Positions 25,361-33,428 of a DNA stretch of 64,000 nucleotides are shown in pieces. Source of the stretch: Bacillota bacterium (lineage in GTDB: Bacteria > Bacillota > Clostridia > Christensenellales > Borkfalkiaceae). The notes under the pieces were generated by a model, which was given only the letters and a program-made list of their open reading frames with translations, did not search any database and was not told the origin of the DNA. Each line of letters opens with the position of its first letter. Within the stretch, counting starts at the first letter, position 1. The DNA is taken from positions 102,474-166,473 of the forward strand of contig JAHZBZ010000004.1 in assembly GCA_019423125.1 (NCBI GenBank), written 5' to 3'. The translations under genes were made by a program, and so were the position numbers.

Positions 25361-26056
25361 ATGACACACAGGGACATCCGTGCCGCCATTTTCGATCTGG
25401 ACGGCACGCTCATCGACAGCATGGAGATCTGGCGGGAGGTGGACGAGGATTTCTTTGCCCGCCGCGGCATGGCGGTGCCGCCCGACTATCAGGAGCAGAT
25501 CGCGCACCTCGGTTTCCGCGAGTGCGCGGCATTCACCATCGAGCGCTATCTCCCGCGCGAAAACGCGGAGCAGGTCATCGGCGAATGGCGGGAACTTTCC
25601 ACCCGCAAATACGGCGCGGCGGACGCGGCAAAATATTTTAAACCCGGCGCGGCGCAGCTCTTGCGCGAGCTGAAGCGCGGCGGGCTTTCGCTCTGCGTCG
25701 CGACGGCGTCCTCCCCCGAACTCTTTTTGCCCGTTTTGCGTGCGGGCGGAGTCGAAGACCTCTTCGACGCGTTCACGACGGTGGAGGAGGCGGGGCGCAA
25801 CAAGTCTTTTCCCGACATCTTTCTTCTGAGCGCGAAAAAACTGGGCGCCGCGCCGCGCTCCTGCGTCGTCTTCGAGGACAATCTCACCGCCCTGCGCGCG
25901 GCGAAGTCCGCGGGGATGGCGACGGTAGGGGTGTACGACGAGGCGTCTCGCGCGCGTCACGAGGAGATGCGGCGGGAGGCGGATCTGTTCATCACTTCTT
26001 TTGCGCAGCTTCGTCCCGCCGAGATTTTTTCGCGCGGTTTTTCCGATCTGCGGTAA
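25361..26056 (+). CDS. HAD-superfamily hydrolase (phosphatase/beta-phosphoglucomutase-like)
   Basis: 231 residues, HAD subfamily IA. Motif I is FDLDGTLIDSM with the nucleophile Asp, motif II is VATASSP, the motif III Lys lies in NKSFPDIFLL and motif IV is CVVFEDNLTALRAAKSAGM. The cap is helical. The general substrate class is a sugar phosphate or small phosphoester; the precise substrate cannot be read. GGAGGAACAA precedes the ATG. Confidence 0.92.
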   Translation: MTHRDIRAAIFDLDGTLIDSMEIWREVDEDFFARRGMAVPPDYQEQIAHLGFRECAAFTIERYLPRENAEQVIGEWRELSTRKYGAADAAKYFKPGAAQLLRELKRGGLSLCVATASSPELFLPVLRAGGVEDLFDAFTTVEEAGRNKSFPDIFLLSAKKLGAAPRSCVVFEDNLTALRAAKSAGMATVGVYDEASRARHEEMRREADLFITSFAQLRPAEIFSRGFSDLR

Positions 26057-26061
26057 AATAA

Positions 26062-26090
26062 TTGCACAAAACGGCATTTTTTGTTATAAT
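26062..26090 (+). promoter_or_regulatory. Promoter of asnA
   Basis: TTGCAC (26062-26067), a 17-base spacer and TATAAT (26085-26090). The leader to the ATG at 26144 is about 50 nt and contains a GCGCGC-rich hairpin. Confidence 0.75.
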
Positions 26091-26143
26091 AATTCGGAAA
26101 TACAGCGCGCGCCTCTGCGGATGCGCGCGGACGAGGTCAAGTT

Positions 26144-27127
26144 ATGTACAAATCCAGGCTGAATCTGATCGAGACGGAAAAAGCACTCAAGGAGATCAAG
26201 ACGGTATTCGAAGCGGAGCTCTCCGCGGCGCTCAATCTCACCCGCATCAGCGCGCCGCTGTTTGTCGCGCGCGACAGCGGTCTCAACGACAACCTGAACG
26301 GCGTGGAGCGACCCGTTTCCTTTGACGTGAAGGCGACGGGCGAGGTCGCGGAAGTCGTGCACTCGCTCGCGAAGTGGAAGCGCTACGCGCTCGCAAAGTA
26401 CCGCTTCGGCGCCTATTTCGGGCTTTACACCGACATGAACGCCATCCGCCGCGACGAGGATCTCGACAATCTGCATTCTATCTATGTCGATCAGTGGGAT
26501 TGGGAAGCGGTCATCCTCCGCAAGGACAGGACGCGCGAATATCTCGAGGAGTCCGTCCGCAAGATCTACGGCGCTTTGCAGCGCACGGCGGAGCGCATCT
26601 GCCGCGATTATCCCGTTCTGGACAACTACCTCGGCGAGGAGATCAGCTTCGTCACAACGCAGGAACTCGAAGACCGCTATCCTTCGCTCACGCCCAAAGA
26701 GCGCGAGACGGCGTATGTGCGCGAGCACGGCTCTGCATTCATCATGCAGATCGGCGGAAAACTGCGTTCGGGAAAGAAACACGACGGGCGCGCGCCCGAC
26801 TATGACGACTGGGCGCTCAACGGCGACATCGTGCTGTATTATCCCGTTCTCGACTGCGCGTTAGAGGTGTCCTCGATGGGCATCCGCGTGGACGAAGAGA
26901 GCCTGGTGCGCCAGCTCGAGGCGGAGGGTTGCACCGACCGCCTGCATTATCCTTTCCACAAGGCATTGCTCGCGGGCGAGCTTCCGCTCACGATGGGAGG
27001 GGGCATCGGACAGTCCCGTCTGTGCATGTTCCTGCTCAACAAGATGCACATCGGCGAGGTGCAGGTCTCGCTGTGGGACGAAAAGACGGAAAAATATTGC
27101 AGGGAAAACAACATCACGCTCATGTGA
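26144..27127 (+). CDS. asnA: Aspartate-ammonia ligase (AMP-forming asparagine synthetase A)
   Basis: Makes asparagine from aspartate, ammonia and ATP. The 327-residue protein has the class II synthetase-like motifs SAPLFVARDSGLNDNLNGVE, KYRFGAYFGLYTDMNAIRRD, HSIYVDQWDWE and the C-terminal GGGIGQSRLCMFLLNKMHIGE. Length matches the family. The ribosome site is weak (ACGAGGTCAAGTT). It is monocistronic with its own promoter and terminator. Confidence 0.97.
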   Translation: MYKSRLNLIETEKALKEIKTVFEAELSAALNLTRISAPLFVARDSGLNDNLNGVERPVSFDVKATGEVAEVVHSLAKWKRYALAKYRFGAYFGLYTDMNAIRRDEDLDNLHSIYVDQWDWEAVILRKDRTREYLEESVRKIYGALQRTAERICRDYPVLDNYLGEEISFVTTQELEDRYPSLTPKERETAYVREHGSAFIMQIGGKLRSGKKHDGRAPDYDDWALNGDIVLYYPVLDCALEVSSMGIRVDEESLVRQLEAEGCTDRLHYPFHKALLAGELPLTMGGGIGQSRLCMFLLNKMHIGEVQVSLWDEKTEKYCRENNITLM

Positions 27128-27137
27128 CAGACGAACG

Positions 27138-27165
27138 CCCCTCCGCGCATGCGGAGGGGTATTTT
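27138..27165 (+). terminator. asnA terminator
   Basis: A perfect 9-bp stem (27138-27146 with 27151-27159), loop GCAT, then TATTTT. Confidence 0.85.
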
Positions 27166-27206
27166 GTCTGTTTATGTCTCCGATCGGGCAGGTTATGACG
27201 ATTCGG

Positions 27207-27235
27207 TTGATTTTTTCGCGGTTTTCCTGTATAAT
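27207..27235 (+). promoter_or_regulatory. Promoter of the DUF5677 gene
   Basis: TTGATT (27207-27212), a 17-base spacer and TATAAT (27230-27235). Confidence 0.75.
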
Positions 27236-27286
27236 TAAGAGGATCCTGCGGCTGTTTGCAGCCGCATACCCAAAGGGGGAGATGCC

Positions 27287-28405
27287 ATGCCGAATCTCAT
27301 AGACCAGATGGAAGGCCGCCTGTTCGAAGCGCAGATGCTTCGCCTTTGCAGGCTCACGGGAAAGACGCAGAACAAAGATTTTATCCGCGAGATGTACTAT
27401 CTCGTCAAACAGCAGTACCTCGAAGAGCTCAAAAAGCGCAAGATCCGCCTGATGGCTCTGGGCGGCGTGCGCCTCGACGAGATCGTCAGCTACATCTTCT
27501 ATTATCATCTGTTCCACACCTCGCACCTCCCCGCGGAGACGATCGCAAGGGTGGAGGCTGACCCAAAATACAGGGAGATGCTGGTGCACGATCTCGCGGT
27601 CACGATCGTCATCAACGAGCATCTGAATGTCGAAAAACGCTCCAACACATCCACCTATTCCCCCGAGATCGCCGCGTATAACATGGCGTGCAGTTATTCT
27701 CTTTTCGTGCTCTCCTCGTTCAAGGGAAACGACCGCCGCATGAGCGGCATCAACAACCTCTTTAAAAAGGCGATGGTCACCATCAAAGGCGTGATCAACC
27801 TTCTCGCCGAGGGCAACAGCTGCGACGCGGTCATCCTGTGGAGACATCTGCATGAGCTCGAGTGCGTGCTCATCGTGCTCAATACAAAGGGGGAGGATCT
27901 GTTTTTCAATTACGTCAAGCACATGGAGTACTTCAACATGGAGAACAATCCCGATGCGGAGGCGCTCCAGATGCGCCTTGCGGAGGAGTGCAAGACGTAC
28001 GGCGTCAAAGAGCGCAACGCGTTCATCAACTATGGCTGGCTGGTGCATGTCGAGGGCTTCCGCGAGGGTTTCGGAAAGGAGTACCGCCTCAATTTCAAGG
28101 AAGGGCTTCAAAAGATCGCGGGGCAGAGCGAGCGGCACGCGGCGTATGCGAGTGCGAGCAAGATACTGCATCCTTCCGCCTGGGTGGTCACCGTGCGCGA
28201 CGACAAGTTCTATAAATTCACGCTGTTCGAGCTCTTCCGTTCGCTCGCGAACATCGTCATGCTCATCAAGGAATATGCGGCGCGGTACCGCGACTTTTCG
28301 GACAAAAAGGCGGAATGCGACAACTATCTGCGCACCGTCGACGGCTACATGAAGATGATCGCCCGCAACAACAAGGTGATCTCCGTGAAATATCCCAACA
28401 GATAG
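27287..28405 (+). CDS. DUF5677-like protein
   Basis: 372-residue soluble helical protein. The segment SCDAVILWRHLHELECVLIVL resembles the core of DUF5677, a family of unknown function sometimes found near stress and defence genes. The C-terminal half is rich in aromatic and charged residues (YGWLVHVEGFREGFGKEYR; SKILHPSAWVVTVRDDKFY). The ATG follows AAAGGGGGAGATGCC. It stands alone between its promoter and a series of hairpins. Confidence 0.72.
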   Translation: MPNLIDQMEGRLFEAQMLRLCRLTGKTQNKDFIREMYYLVKQQYLEELKKRKIRLMALGGVRLDEIVSYIFYYHLFHTSHLPAETIARVEADPKYREMLVHDLAVTIVINEHLNVEKRSNTSTYSPEIAAYNMACSYSLFVLSSFKGNDRRMSGINNLFKKAMVTIKGVINLLAEGNSCDAVILWRHLHELECVLIVLNTKGEDLFFNYVKHMEYFNMENNPDAEALQMRLAEECKTYGVKERNAFINYGWLVHVEGFREGFGKEYRLNFKEGLQKIAGQSERHAAYASASKILHPSAWVVTVRDDKFYKFTLFELFRSLANIVMLIKEYAARYRDFSDKKAECDNYLRTVDGYMKMIARNNKVISVKYPNR

Positions 28406-28416
28406 ACGGCCTTTTT

Positions 28417-28501
28417 CGGCCCCCGCCCGCGGGAATAAAACATCCCGCGGGCGGGGGCCGCAATTTTCGTCCGCGCAAACGCCTTTTGCGCGGACTTTTT
28501 T
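28417..28501 (+). terminator. Two tandem terminators after the DUF5677 gene
   Basis: First hairpin: an 18-bp perfect stem (28417-28434 with 28443-28460) followed by CAATTTT. Second: an 11-bp perfect stem (28469-28479 with 28485-28495) followed by six T. A third, imperfect hairpin (GCGCCCC/GGAGCG, about 28525-28550) with TTTTTT lies just beyond. Confidence 0.9.
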
Positions 28502-28502
28502 C

Positions 28503-28680
28503 ATTCTTTTGTTTTTTAAATAAGCGCCCCGAAGAGGAGCGTTTTTTACGGATGTTGCCTTCCGTTCGGGGAGAGGAGGACGCCGTCCGAGGCGGCACTT
28601 GGGCAGAAAAAATGCCCCGAAGCGGAGCGTTTTGCCTGGGAAAGGCGTAGCGGCTCCGTTCAAGACAGATTTTACACGGA
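28503..28680. other. Gene-free spacer with two related GCCCCGAAG-type hairpins
   Basis: No convincing ORF. Two similar short elements occur, GCGCCCCGAAGAGGAGCG near 28525 and GCCCCGAAGCGGAGCG near 28613, each followed by TTTT. Both are small terminator-like hairpins that can act on either strand. Nothing else was recognised. Confidence 0.5.
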
Positions 28681-28702
28681 AAAAAAGCGCCTGCAGGGCG
28701 CT
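28681..28702 (-). terminator. Terminator of the minus-strand TSCPD operon
   Basis: On the minus strand AGCGCC-ctgca-GGCGCT followed by TTTTTT: a 6-bp stem with a good T run, about 40 bp after the TSCPD stop codon. Confidence 0.75.
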
Positions 28703-28740
28703 CTTCCCGTTTCATTTCGGAAAAACGTAAAAGAAGGGGA

Positions 28741-29010
28741 TCAGTGTGTTTCGGGGTGTTCCGTCTCCCTTTCTTTGTAGGCTCTGATGGCCTTTGCGAG
28801 CTGGTCGGGGCAGGATGTGTTGTTCCTGCACTTGATGCCGCTCAGGGCGGAGGCGATCTCGTCGATGCTCTTTCCCTCCACGAGTTTGGCGATGCCCTGC
28901 AGGTTTCCGCCGCAGCCGCCGATGAATTTCACGCCGTGGATCCTGTTTTCGCCGTCTACGTCAAAGAGGATCTGGCGAGAGCAGGTGCCTTTCGTATTGT
29001 AAGTGAACAT
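28741..29010 (-). CDS. TSCPD-domain protein (TIGR03905 type)
   Basis: 89 residues. The domain's name motif is present as NTSCPDQLAKAI, with the N-terminal GTCSRQILFDV and a Gly/Cys loop FIGGCGGNLQG. The same domain occurs at the C-terminus of some class II ribonucleotide reductases; stand-alone copies are common in Clostridia with no assigned role. AGAGGTATTT precedes the ATG. It is downstream of the DUF4364 gene (gap 14 bp), so probably cotranscribed. Confidence 0.92.
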   Translation of the reverse strand: MFTYNTKGTCSRQILFDVDGENRIHGVKFIGGCGGNLQGIAKLVEGKSIDEIASALSGIKCRNNTSCPDQLAKAIRAYKERETEHPETH

Positions 29011-29024
29011 AAATACCTCTGTGC

Positions 29025-29549
29025 TCAGTCTACGAGGTTTTCGTAGATGACGGCATATACGTCAGCCGCCTTGAGCTCCCATTTTTTGTAGATGTTTTGC
29101 GCAGTCTTGCGGTCGGGCACGACGAATTTCAGTTCGAGCATCGGCTGTGCGGGCGCGAGGATGCGCAGAAAGACGGTGTAAGTGCCGTCCTTGTTTTGAT
29201 AGTAATCCGATTTGCACTCCTGGCGGTTGCGATAGCGCGCGCTGTTGTTCTTGACGAAAACCGAGATCTCTTCGCGGGTGCTCTTCGGAATGTTGATGTA
29301 AAAATTGGCGAGGCAGCTTCTTCCGTCGGGCGTGATGGTGTAGAGCGTGTCGTCGTTGGTCTCTACCGTACAGATGAACCCGTCTTCGAGCAACTGGTTG
29401 ATGATCATCATGCAGTCCATGTAATTGATCCAGTCGTTGCTGGTCGAACACATGTCCACGATCGTGCGCTCGGACAAAGCGCTCTCCATCTTGTCAAAGA
29501 CAAAGAGCAGTATTAATTTGTTAACGAACGTTTCGCCCTGGATCTGCAT
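29025..29549 (-). CDS. DUF4364 family protein, probable winged-helix regulator
   Basis: 174 residues. The N-terminal part looks like a winged-helix domain (VNKLILLFVFDKMESALSER; NDWINYMDCMMIINQLLEDG; DDTLYTITPDGRSCLANF). This matches DUF4364, a Clostridia family with predicted DNA-binding fold. I chose the ATG at 29549 (MQIQGE) with AGGCGAGAG upstream; an upstream in-frame start at 29633 is less likely because the extra residues are not family-like. Target unknown. Confidence 0.85.
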   Translation of the reverse strand: MQIQGETFVNKLILLFVFDKMESALSERTIVDMCSTSNDWINYMDCMMIINQLLEDGFICTVETNDDTLYTITPDGRSCLANFYINIPKSTREEISVFVKNNSARYRNRQECKSDYYQNKDGTYTVFLRILAPAQPMLELKFVVPDRKTAQNIYKKWELKAADVYAVIYENLVD

Positions 29550-29656
29550 GGTATCTCTCGCCTGTAAAAGATCAGAAAATTCTGTGCGGACAAAAAATCC
29601 GCTTTTTGTGTGGAAAAAGCGGATCGGTCTCATCCGGATGGGTCACAGAGAAAAGG

Positions 29657-29881
29657 TCAGTTGAACTGTTTGAGTGCGCTGATCAGATCGTCGCAGTTGT
29701 CCGAATGGATCTCGACGGTGAGCGGCTTGGAGAGGTCGAGGCTGAAAATGCCGAGGATGGATTTTGCGTCGACGACGTATTTGTCGCTCTTGAGATCGAT
29801 CTCATAAGGATAATCCTGCACGATCCTGACGAACTCTTTGACGTTCTGTGCCATCTGCAGGGAAATTTTTACCGATTTCAT
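29657..29881 (-). CDS. HPr-like protein lacking the catalytic histidine
   Basis: 74 residues with the HPr fold: the regulatory-site segment AKSILGIFSLDL aligns with KSIMGIMSLGV of HPr, so the Ser46 equivalent is S41. The segment that should read GLHARPA is instead LQMAQNVKEFV, with no His, so it cannot accept phosphate from enzyme I. This is the logic of Crh of Bacillus, which keeps Ser46 but lacks His15. GGAGG precedes the ATG at 29881 by seven bases; an ATG two codons upstream is less well placed. Likely a regulatory (catabolite) partner rather than a sugar phosphocarrier; that is inference. Confidence 0.88.
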   Translation of the reverse strand: MKSVKISLQMAQNVKEFVRIVQDYPYEIDLKSDKYVVDAKSILGIFSLDLSKPLTVEIHSDNCDDLISALKQFN

Positions 29882-29909
29882 ACACAAACCTCCGAGTTGG
29901 ATTTTCTAT

Positions 29910-29938
29910 ATTATACATAAATTTTCTCCGAAAAGCAA
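29910..29938 (-). promoter_or_regulatory. Promoter of the HPr-like gene
   Basis: Minus strand: TTGCTT (29933-29938), 17 bases, TATAAT (29910-29915). It may also drive the DUF4364 and TSCPD genes downstream. Confidence 0.75.
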
Positions 29939-29956
29939 GATATTTTGAAAAATAAG

Positions 29957-29985
29957 TTAATAAATTCAAAATTTTGTGCTATAAT
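29957..29985 (+). promoter_or_regulatory. Promoter of the 30038 gene
   Basis: TTAATA (29957-29962), a 17-base spacer and TATAAT (29980-29985) with TGC immediately upstream (extended -10). Divergent from the HPr-like gene promoter with 19 bp between the two. Confidence 0.65.
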
Positions 29986-30037
29986 GTTAGACGGAACGGA
30001 CAAGATGCCGCAAAAGTTTACAAAGAGAGGAAAAGCC

Positions 30038-30730
30038 ATGGATACGGGAAGGGAACAGATCGACTTGTTTTTGCGCCGCTGCGACGAGGTGATGCAGTCC
30101 AAATTCATCATTGCGGAGTCAAAGATCAGCGAGCTGTTAAAGTCGATCGCGACTTCCGACCTACTCTATGCCTTTTTCCGCGACCTGACAAAGGATTTCG
30201 ACTACGCGGCGGCAAAGAGGCGCTACCTTCATTATGCGCCCGATTCTTCGCAGAAGAACAGGCTTCTCTTTCCCGACGATCCCGCCGAGATGCTCGCCTT
30301 CATCTTCTGTCTTCTCGTCGACATCGACAACCGCGACCCCGACCTTAGCGACTTCCTGCAGAGGTATTTTTACGAGGACGGCAGCTTTTACGAGAGCTTT
30401 TATGCCTTCTGCAACCAGGTGATCAAGCCGTTCAAAAATGCGGTCAAGGTGATGTTCCGCGACGGTGTGTTCCGCGCATCTTCCGATCGCAGGGAGAGCT
30501 TTGCGCCGCTCGTTGCGGCGGAGCGGGACAGCGTCTATGCCTCCCGCCTTTCCGATGCGGACAAAGTGGACGCCTTGCTCATCCTCAACGCGCTTGCGGG
30601 GGCGAAGGAGGAGACGCGCGCGGCGCTGCTTGCGGGCTATCTGCGCCTCTGCTCTGCGTGCGGTTGGCGCGGCCCCTCGGCGGAGGCATTCTCCGCAATT
30701 CTCGCAAAATTCAAGGAGGACCTTTGCTGA
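30038..30730 (+). CDS. Unrecognised helical protein upstream of Nudix hydrolase
   Basis: 230 residues, no membrane segment, mostly helical (RRCDEVMQSKFIIAESKISE; SFYESFYAFCNQVIKPFKNA). The ATG follows AGAGGAAAAGCC. Its TGA shares a base with the ATG of the Nudix gene (TGATG), so the two are tightly coupled. I do not recognise the family. Confidence 0.75.
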   Translation: MDTGREQIDLFLRRCDEVMQSKFIIAESKISELLKSIATSDLLYAFFRDLTKDFDYAAAKRRYLHYAPDSSQKNRLLFPDDPAEMLAFIFCLLVDIDNRDPDLSDFLQRYFYEDGSFYESFYAFCNQVIKPFKNAVKVMFRDGVFRASSDRRESFAPLVAAERDSVYASRLSDADKVDALLILNALAGAKEETRAALLAGYLRLCSACGWRGPSAEAFSAILAKFKEDLC

Positions 30731-31257
30731 TGCTCACAGAAAAGACGGTCCGCGAAAACGTGGTGTTCCGCGGCAAGATCATCACCGTGCGCTGTGACGA
30801 CGCGCTCCTGCCCGACGGCACGCCCTGTCGCAGGGAGGTCGTCGACCATCCCGGCGGCGCGAGCGTTCTGTTTGTCCGCGACGGGAAGATCATGCTTGTG
30901 CGGCAGTTCCGCTACGCCTACGGCGAAGAGACGCTCGAGATCCCCGCGGGCAAGCTCGAGAAGGGGGAGGACCCCGCGGTGACTGCGGCACGCGAGCTTT
31001 CCGAAGAGACGGGTTGGCAGGCGGAGCGCATGGAACATCTGTTCACGCTGTACCCTACGCCCGGATACACGGACGAGAAGATCTACATCTATCTCGCGCA
31101 CGGTGTCGCGGAGGGGAGCCGTCATCCCGACGAAGGGGAGTTCGTCGACGCGGCGTTTTATCCCGCGGAACAGGTGCTCGGCATGATCGAAAAGGGGATC
31201 ATCCGCGACGCGAAGACCATCGTCGCGGTCCAGCACTGGTTTTTGAAAAACAAATAA
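30730..31257 (+). CDS. Nudix hydrolase, probable ADP-ribose pyrophosphatase
   Basis: 175 residues. The Nudix box is complete: GKLEKGEDPAVTAARELSEE followed by TGW. The N-terminal VVDHPGGASVLFVRDGKIML and the LYPTPGYTDEKIYIYLA segment after the box are typical of the ADP-ribose pyrophosphatase group. AAGGAGGACC upstream is a good ribosome site. Hydrolyses ADP-ribose to AMP and ribose-5-phosphate in the cytoplasm. Confidence 0.93.
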   Translation: MLTEKTVRENVVFRGKIITVRCDDALLPDGTPCRREVVDHPGGASVLFVRDGKIMLVRQFRYAYGEETLEIPAGKLEKGEDPAVTAARELSEETGWQAERMEHLFTLYPTPGYTDEKIYIYLAHGVAEGSRHPDEGEFVDAAFYPAEQVLGMIEKGIIRDAKTIVAVQHWFLKNK

Positions 31258-31269
31258 AAAAGGACGCGA

Positions 31270-31303
31270 AAGCGCCTGCGGCGGACGCCGCAGGCGCTTT
31301 TTT
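31270..31303. terminator. Terminator after the Nudix gene
   Basis: A perfect 14-bp stem (31270-31283 with 31286-31299, minimal 2-base centre) followed by T. It can serve the plus-strand Nudix gene and the minus-strand small gene ending at 31324. Confidence 0.8.
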
Positions 31304-31323
31304 GCAGGGGCGGATAGGGCGGA

Positions 31324-31527
31324 TCACTTGCAGCCGCAGCTTCCGCCGTTGAAGAGGTTGCTCAGCCCGCCGTTCTTGCACACGCAGTACGCGATCGCGA
31401 GAATGATGGGCAGATAGCAGCTGTCCAGAAGGTTATTCAGGACGCCCGTCTGCGAGCAGCAGAGAATGAGCAAGAGAATGAGGATCCACAGGCAGCCGTT
31501 GCCGCCGAAGTTTCCGAAACAATTCAT
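31324..31527 (-). CDS. Small Cys/Gly-rich hydrophobic protein
   Basis: 67 residues starting MNCFGNFGGNGCLWILILLL, with two hydrophobic stretches and eight Cys, ending GGSCGCK. GGAGGAATATC precedes the ATG, a strong ribosome site that supports a real gene. Small Cys- or Gly-rich hydrophobic proteins of this kind are common in spore-formers, where some are coat or spore-membrane components; that is only a suggestion here. Confidence 0.7.
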   Translation of the reverse strand: MNCFGNFGGNGCLWILILLLILCCSQTGVLNNLLDSCYLPIILAIAYCVCKNGGLSNLFNGGSCGCK

Positions 31528-31786
31528 GATATTCCTCCAGATGCCGCAGGCGCTATATGTATATTTTTTTCTTTTGTCTGCGGCGCATTGGGCGGCGGCG
31601 CGTCCGCGGGTTGCGGTCTGCCGCCTGCCTATATTCATATTTACGCACGGGCGCGGAAAAATGTGACAATCGCCTCATTTCGCCAAAAAAGGGAAAAATG
31701 GCGTGATTTCTTTGCGCATTCTTGCGTAAAATAATAAAAAAGGGGGCGGGAAGGGGCCCCGCGCGGGAGTTTTCGCGTTCATTTAC
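31528..31786. other. Intergenic region without a supported gene
   Basis: Divergent gap between the small Cys-rich gene and the S-component operon. It holds AT-rich stretches that may include a minus-strand promoter near 31560-31640 and a GC-rich block (GGGGCCCCGCGCGGG) near 31756-31770. No RNA family was recognised. Confidence 0.5.
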
Positions 31787-31815
31787 TTGCCATTTTTCGC
31801 GCCGTTTGTTATAAT
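31787..31815 (+). promoter_or_regulatory. Promoter of the S-component/coaX operon
   Basis: TTGCCA (31787-31792), a 17-base spacer and TATAAT (31810-31815). The leader to 31957 is about 135 nt and contains a hairpin near 31869-31893 (GGAG...CTCC enclosing GCCACCGAAAGGGGC), with no recognised riboswitch. Confidence 0.75.
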
Positions 31816-31956
31816 AATATATGCCGAAACGCGCAAACGGGCGCATTTCGCAGGACAATGCTGTGCGCGGAGATGCCACCGAAAGGGGCCGACTCCGATA
31901 CGCATAAATACATTTTTTTCACGGATATTCCCCGGGGAAATCCGATGGAGGTCATC

Positions 31957-32631
31957 ATGAAAAACAGGTATTTTACCTCGAAGAAGATCGCGCATCTTGC
32001 GATCCTTCTCGCACTCGTCATCGTGTTGCAGATCGTCGGCACGCTGATCGGCAAACTCGGCGTGACGGCGCCCAGCCTTGTGCTCATTCCCATCGTGCTC
32101 GGCGCGGTGCTTCTCGGCCCCGCTGCGGGCGCGCTGCTTGGATTCCTGTTCGGCGTCATCGTTGTCGTGATGGGTGCAACGGGTATGGATTATTTCACGT
32201 TCGTCCTTCTGGGCGAACAGCCCGTCCTCACCGTCCTTCTCTGCCTTATCAAGGGCACTGCGGCGGGTCTGGTCTCGGGCTTTCTCTTCCGCGCGATCCG
32301 CAAAAAGAACGACCGTGCGGGCGTCATCGTCGCTTCTCTTGCGGCGCCGATCGTCAATACGGGCCTGTTCATCCTCGGCGCTCTTTTCATGAGCGACACG
32401 TTGAGCGCGAACCTCGTTCCCGACGGTCAGACGGTCCTGTACTTCCTCGTCATCGGGTGCGCAGGGCTCAACTTCATCTTTGAATTTCTCATCAATGCCG
32501 TCGCCTCTCCCGCGATCTACACGGTCATGAAGGTGCGTTCCTCTTCGCGCCGCGCCTCCGTTTCCGCGGACGAAGAGGCCGCATCTTCCGATACGCATCG
32601 CGCACCTGTTGCGGCGAAAGAGAACAAATAA
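31957..32631 (+). CDS. ECF transporter S component, probably pantothenate-specific (PanT-like)
   Basis: 224 residues with six hydrophobic helices (AHLAILLALVIVLQIVGTLI; LGAVLLGPAAGALLGFLFGV), the S-component pattern. The N-terminal KKIAHLAILLAL carries an Ala-rich first helix as needed for EcfT contact. Fourteen bp downstream lies coaX, pantothenate kinase, so pantothenate is the likely substrate by context. It would use the EcfA1A2T module at 3.6-6.1 kb. GGAGG six bases before the ATG fixes the start; upstream in-frame ATGs at 31858 and 31945 are worse placed. Confidence 0.85.
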   Translation: MKNRYFTSKKIAHLAILLALVIVLQIVGTLIGKLGVTAPSLVLIPIVLGAVLLGPAAGALLGFLFGVIVVVMGATGMDYFTFVLLGEQPVLTVLLCLIKGTAAGLVSGFLFRAIRKKNDRAGVIVASLAAPIVNTGLFILGALFMSDTLSANLVPDGQTVLYFLVIGCAGLNFIFEFLINAVASPAIYTVMKVRSSSRRASVSADEEAASSDTHRAPVAAKENK

Positions 32632-32645
32632 GCGGAGAACACAGC

Positions 32646-33428
32646 ATGATACTCTGCATCGACGTGGGAAACACCAACATAAAATACGGTCTGTTCGAAG
32701 GGGACGAGCTCGTCACGAGCTTCCGCGGCGCGACCGATTTAAAGCGCACGAGCGACGAATACGGCACCATCCTTACGAACATGCTTTCGATCAAGGGGAT
32801 CGCGCCCTCTTCCATCCGCGGCGCTATCATGTCGTCTGTCGTTCCCGCGCTCAATTACACGATCTCCCATATGTGTGCGGGGTATCTCGGCGTGGAGCCG
32901 CTCGTCGTGGGCATGGGGCTCAAGACGGGGCACAACCTGCGCGTGGACGACGCGCGCGAAGTGGGCGCCGACCGCATTGTCAACGACGTCGCCGCGATCC
33001 GCAAATACGGCGCGCCGCTCATCGTCATCGACTTCGGAACGGCGACGACCTTTAACGTCATCAACGAAAACAGAGAATTCATCGGCGGGGCGGTCGCTCC
33101 GGGCATCCGCGGGTCCATGGACTCGCTCGTCTCGGGCACGGCAAAACTACCCCGCGTCGAGATCGAAACGCCCAAGAGCGCGATCGGCAAGAACACGACC
33201 ACCAACATGCAGGCGGGCATCGTGTTCGGCTTTGCGGGATTGGTCGAATACATGGTCAAAAAGATCAAGCGCGAGATGCGCCGTCCCGAGATGCAGGTCG
33301 TCGCGACGGGCGGATTCAGCGAGATCATCGCCCGCGAAAGCGGCTGCATCGACCATGTGGACAAGCTGCTCACCTTGCAGGGATTGAAAATACTATACGA
33401 TTTAAACAACACGGAGGGTAAGAAATGA
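32646..33428 (+). CDS. coaX: Type III pantothenate kinase
   Basis: First step of CoA synthesis, phosphorylating pantothenate; a cytoplasmic ASKHA-fold enzyme. The 260-residue protein has MILCIDVGNTNIKYGLF, the VGADRIVNDVAA segment, VIDFGTATTFNVI and GGAVAPGIRGSMDSL. Length is standard. It follows the S-component gene and overlaps hom by 4 bp. Confidence 0.96.
   Translation: MILCIDVGNTNIKYGLFEGDELVTSFRGATDLKRTSDEYGTILTNMLSIKGIAPSSIRGAIMSSVVPALNYTISHMCAGYLGVEPLVVGMGLKTGHNLRVDDAREVGADRIVNDVAAIRKYGAPLIVIDFGTATTFNVINENREFIGGAVAPGIRGSMDSLVSGTAKLPRVEIETPKSAIGKNTTTNMQAGIVFGFAGLVEYMVKKIKREMRRPEMQVVATGGFSEIIARESGCIDHVDKLLTLQGLKILYDLNNTEGKK

Noticed and set aside
28503..28680. Repeated GCCCCGAAG elements as a small RNA gene
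   Set aside because: They are best explained as short terminator-like hairpins; no promoter or conserved longer structure was seen.
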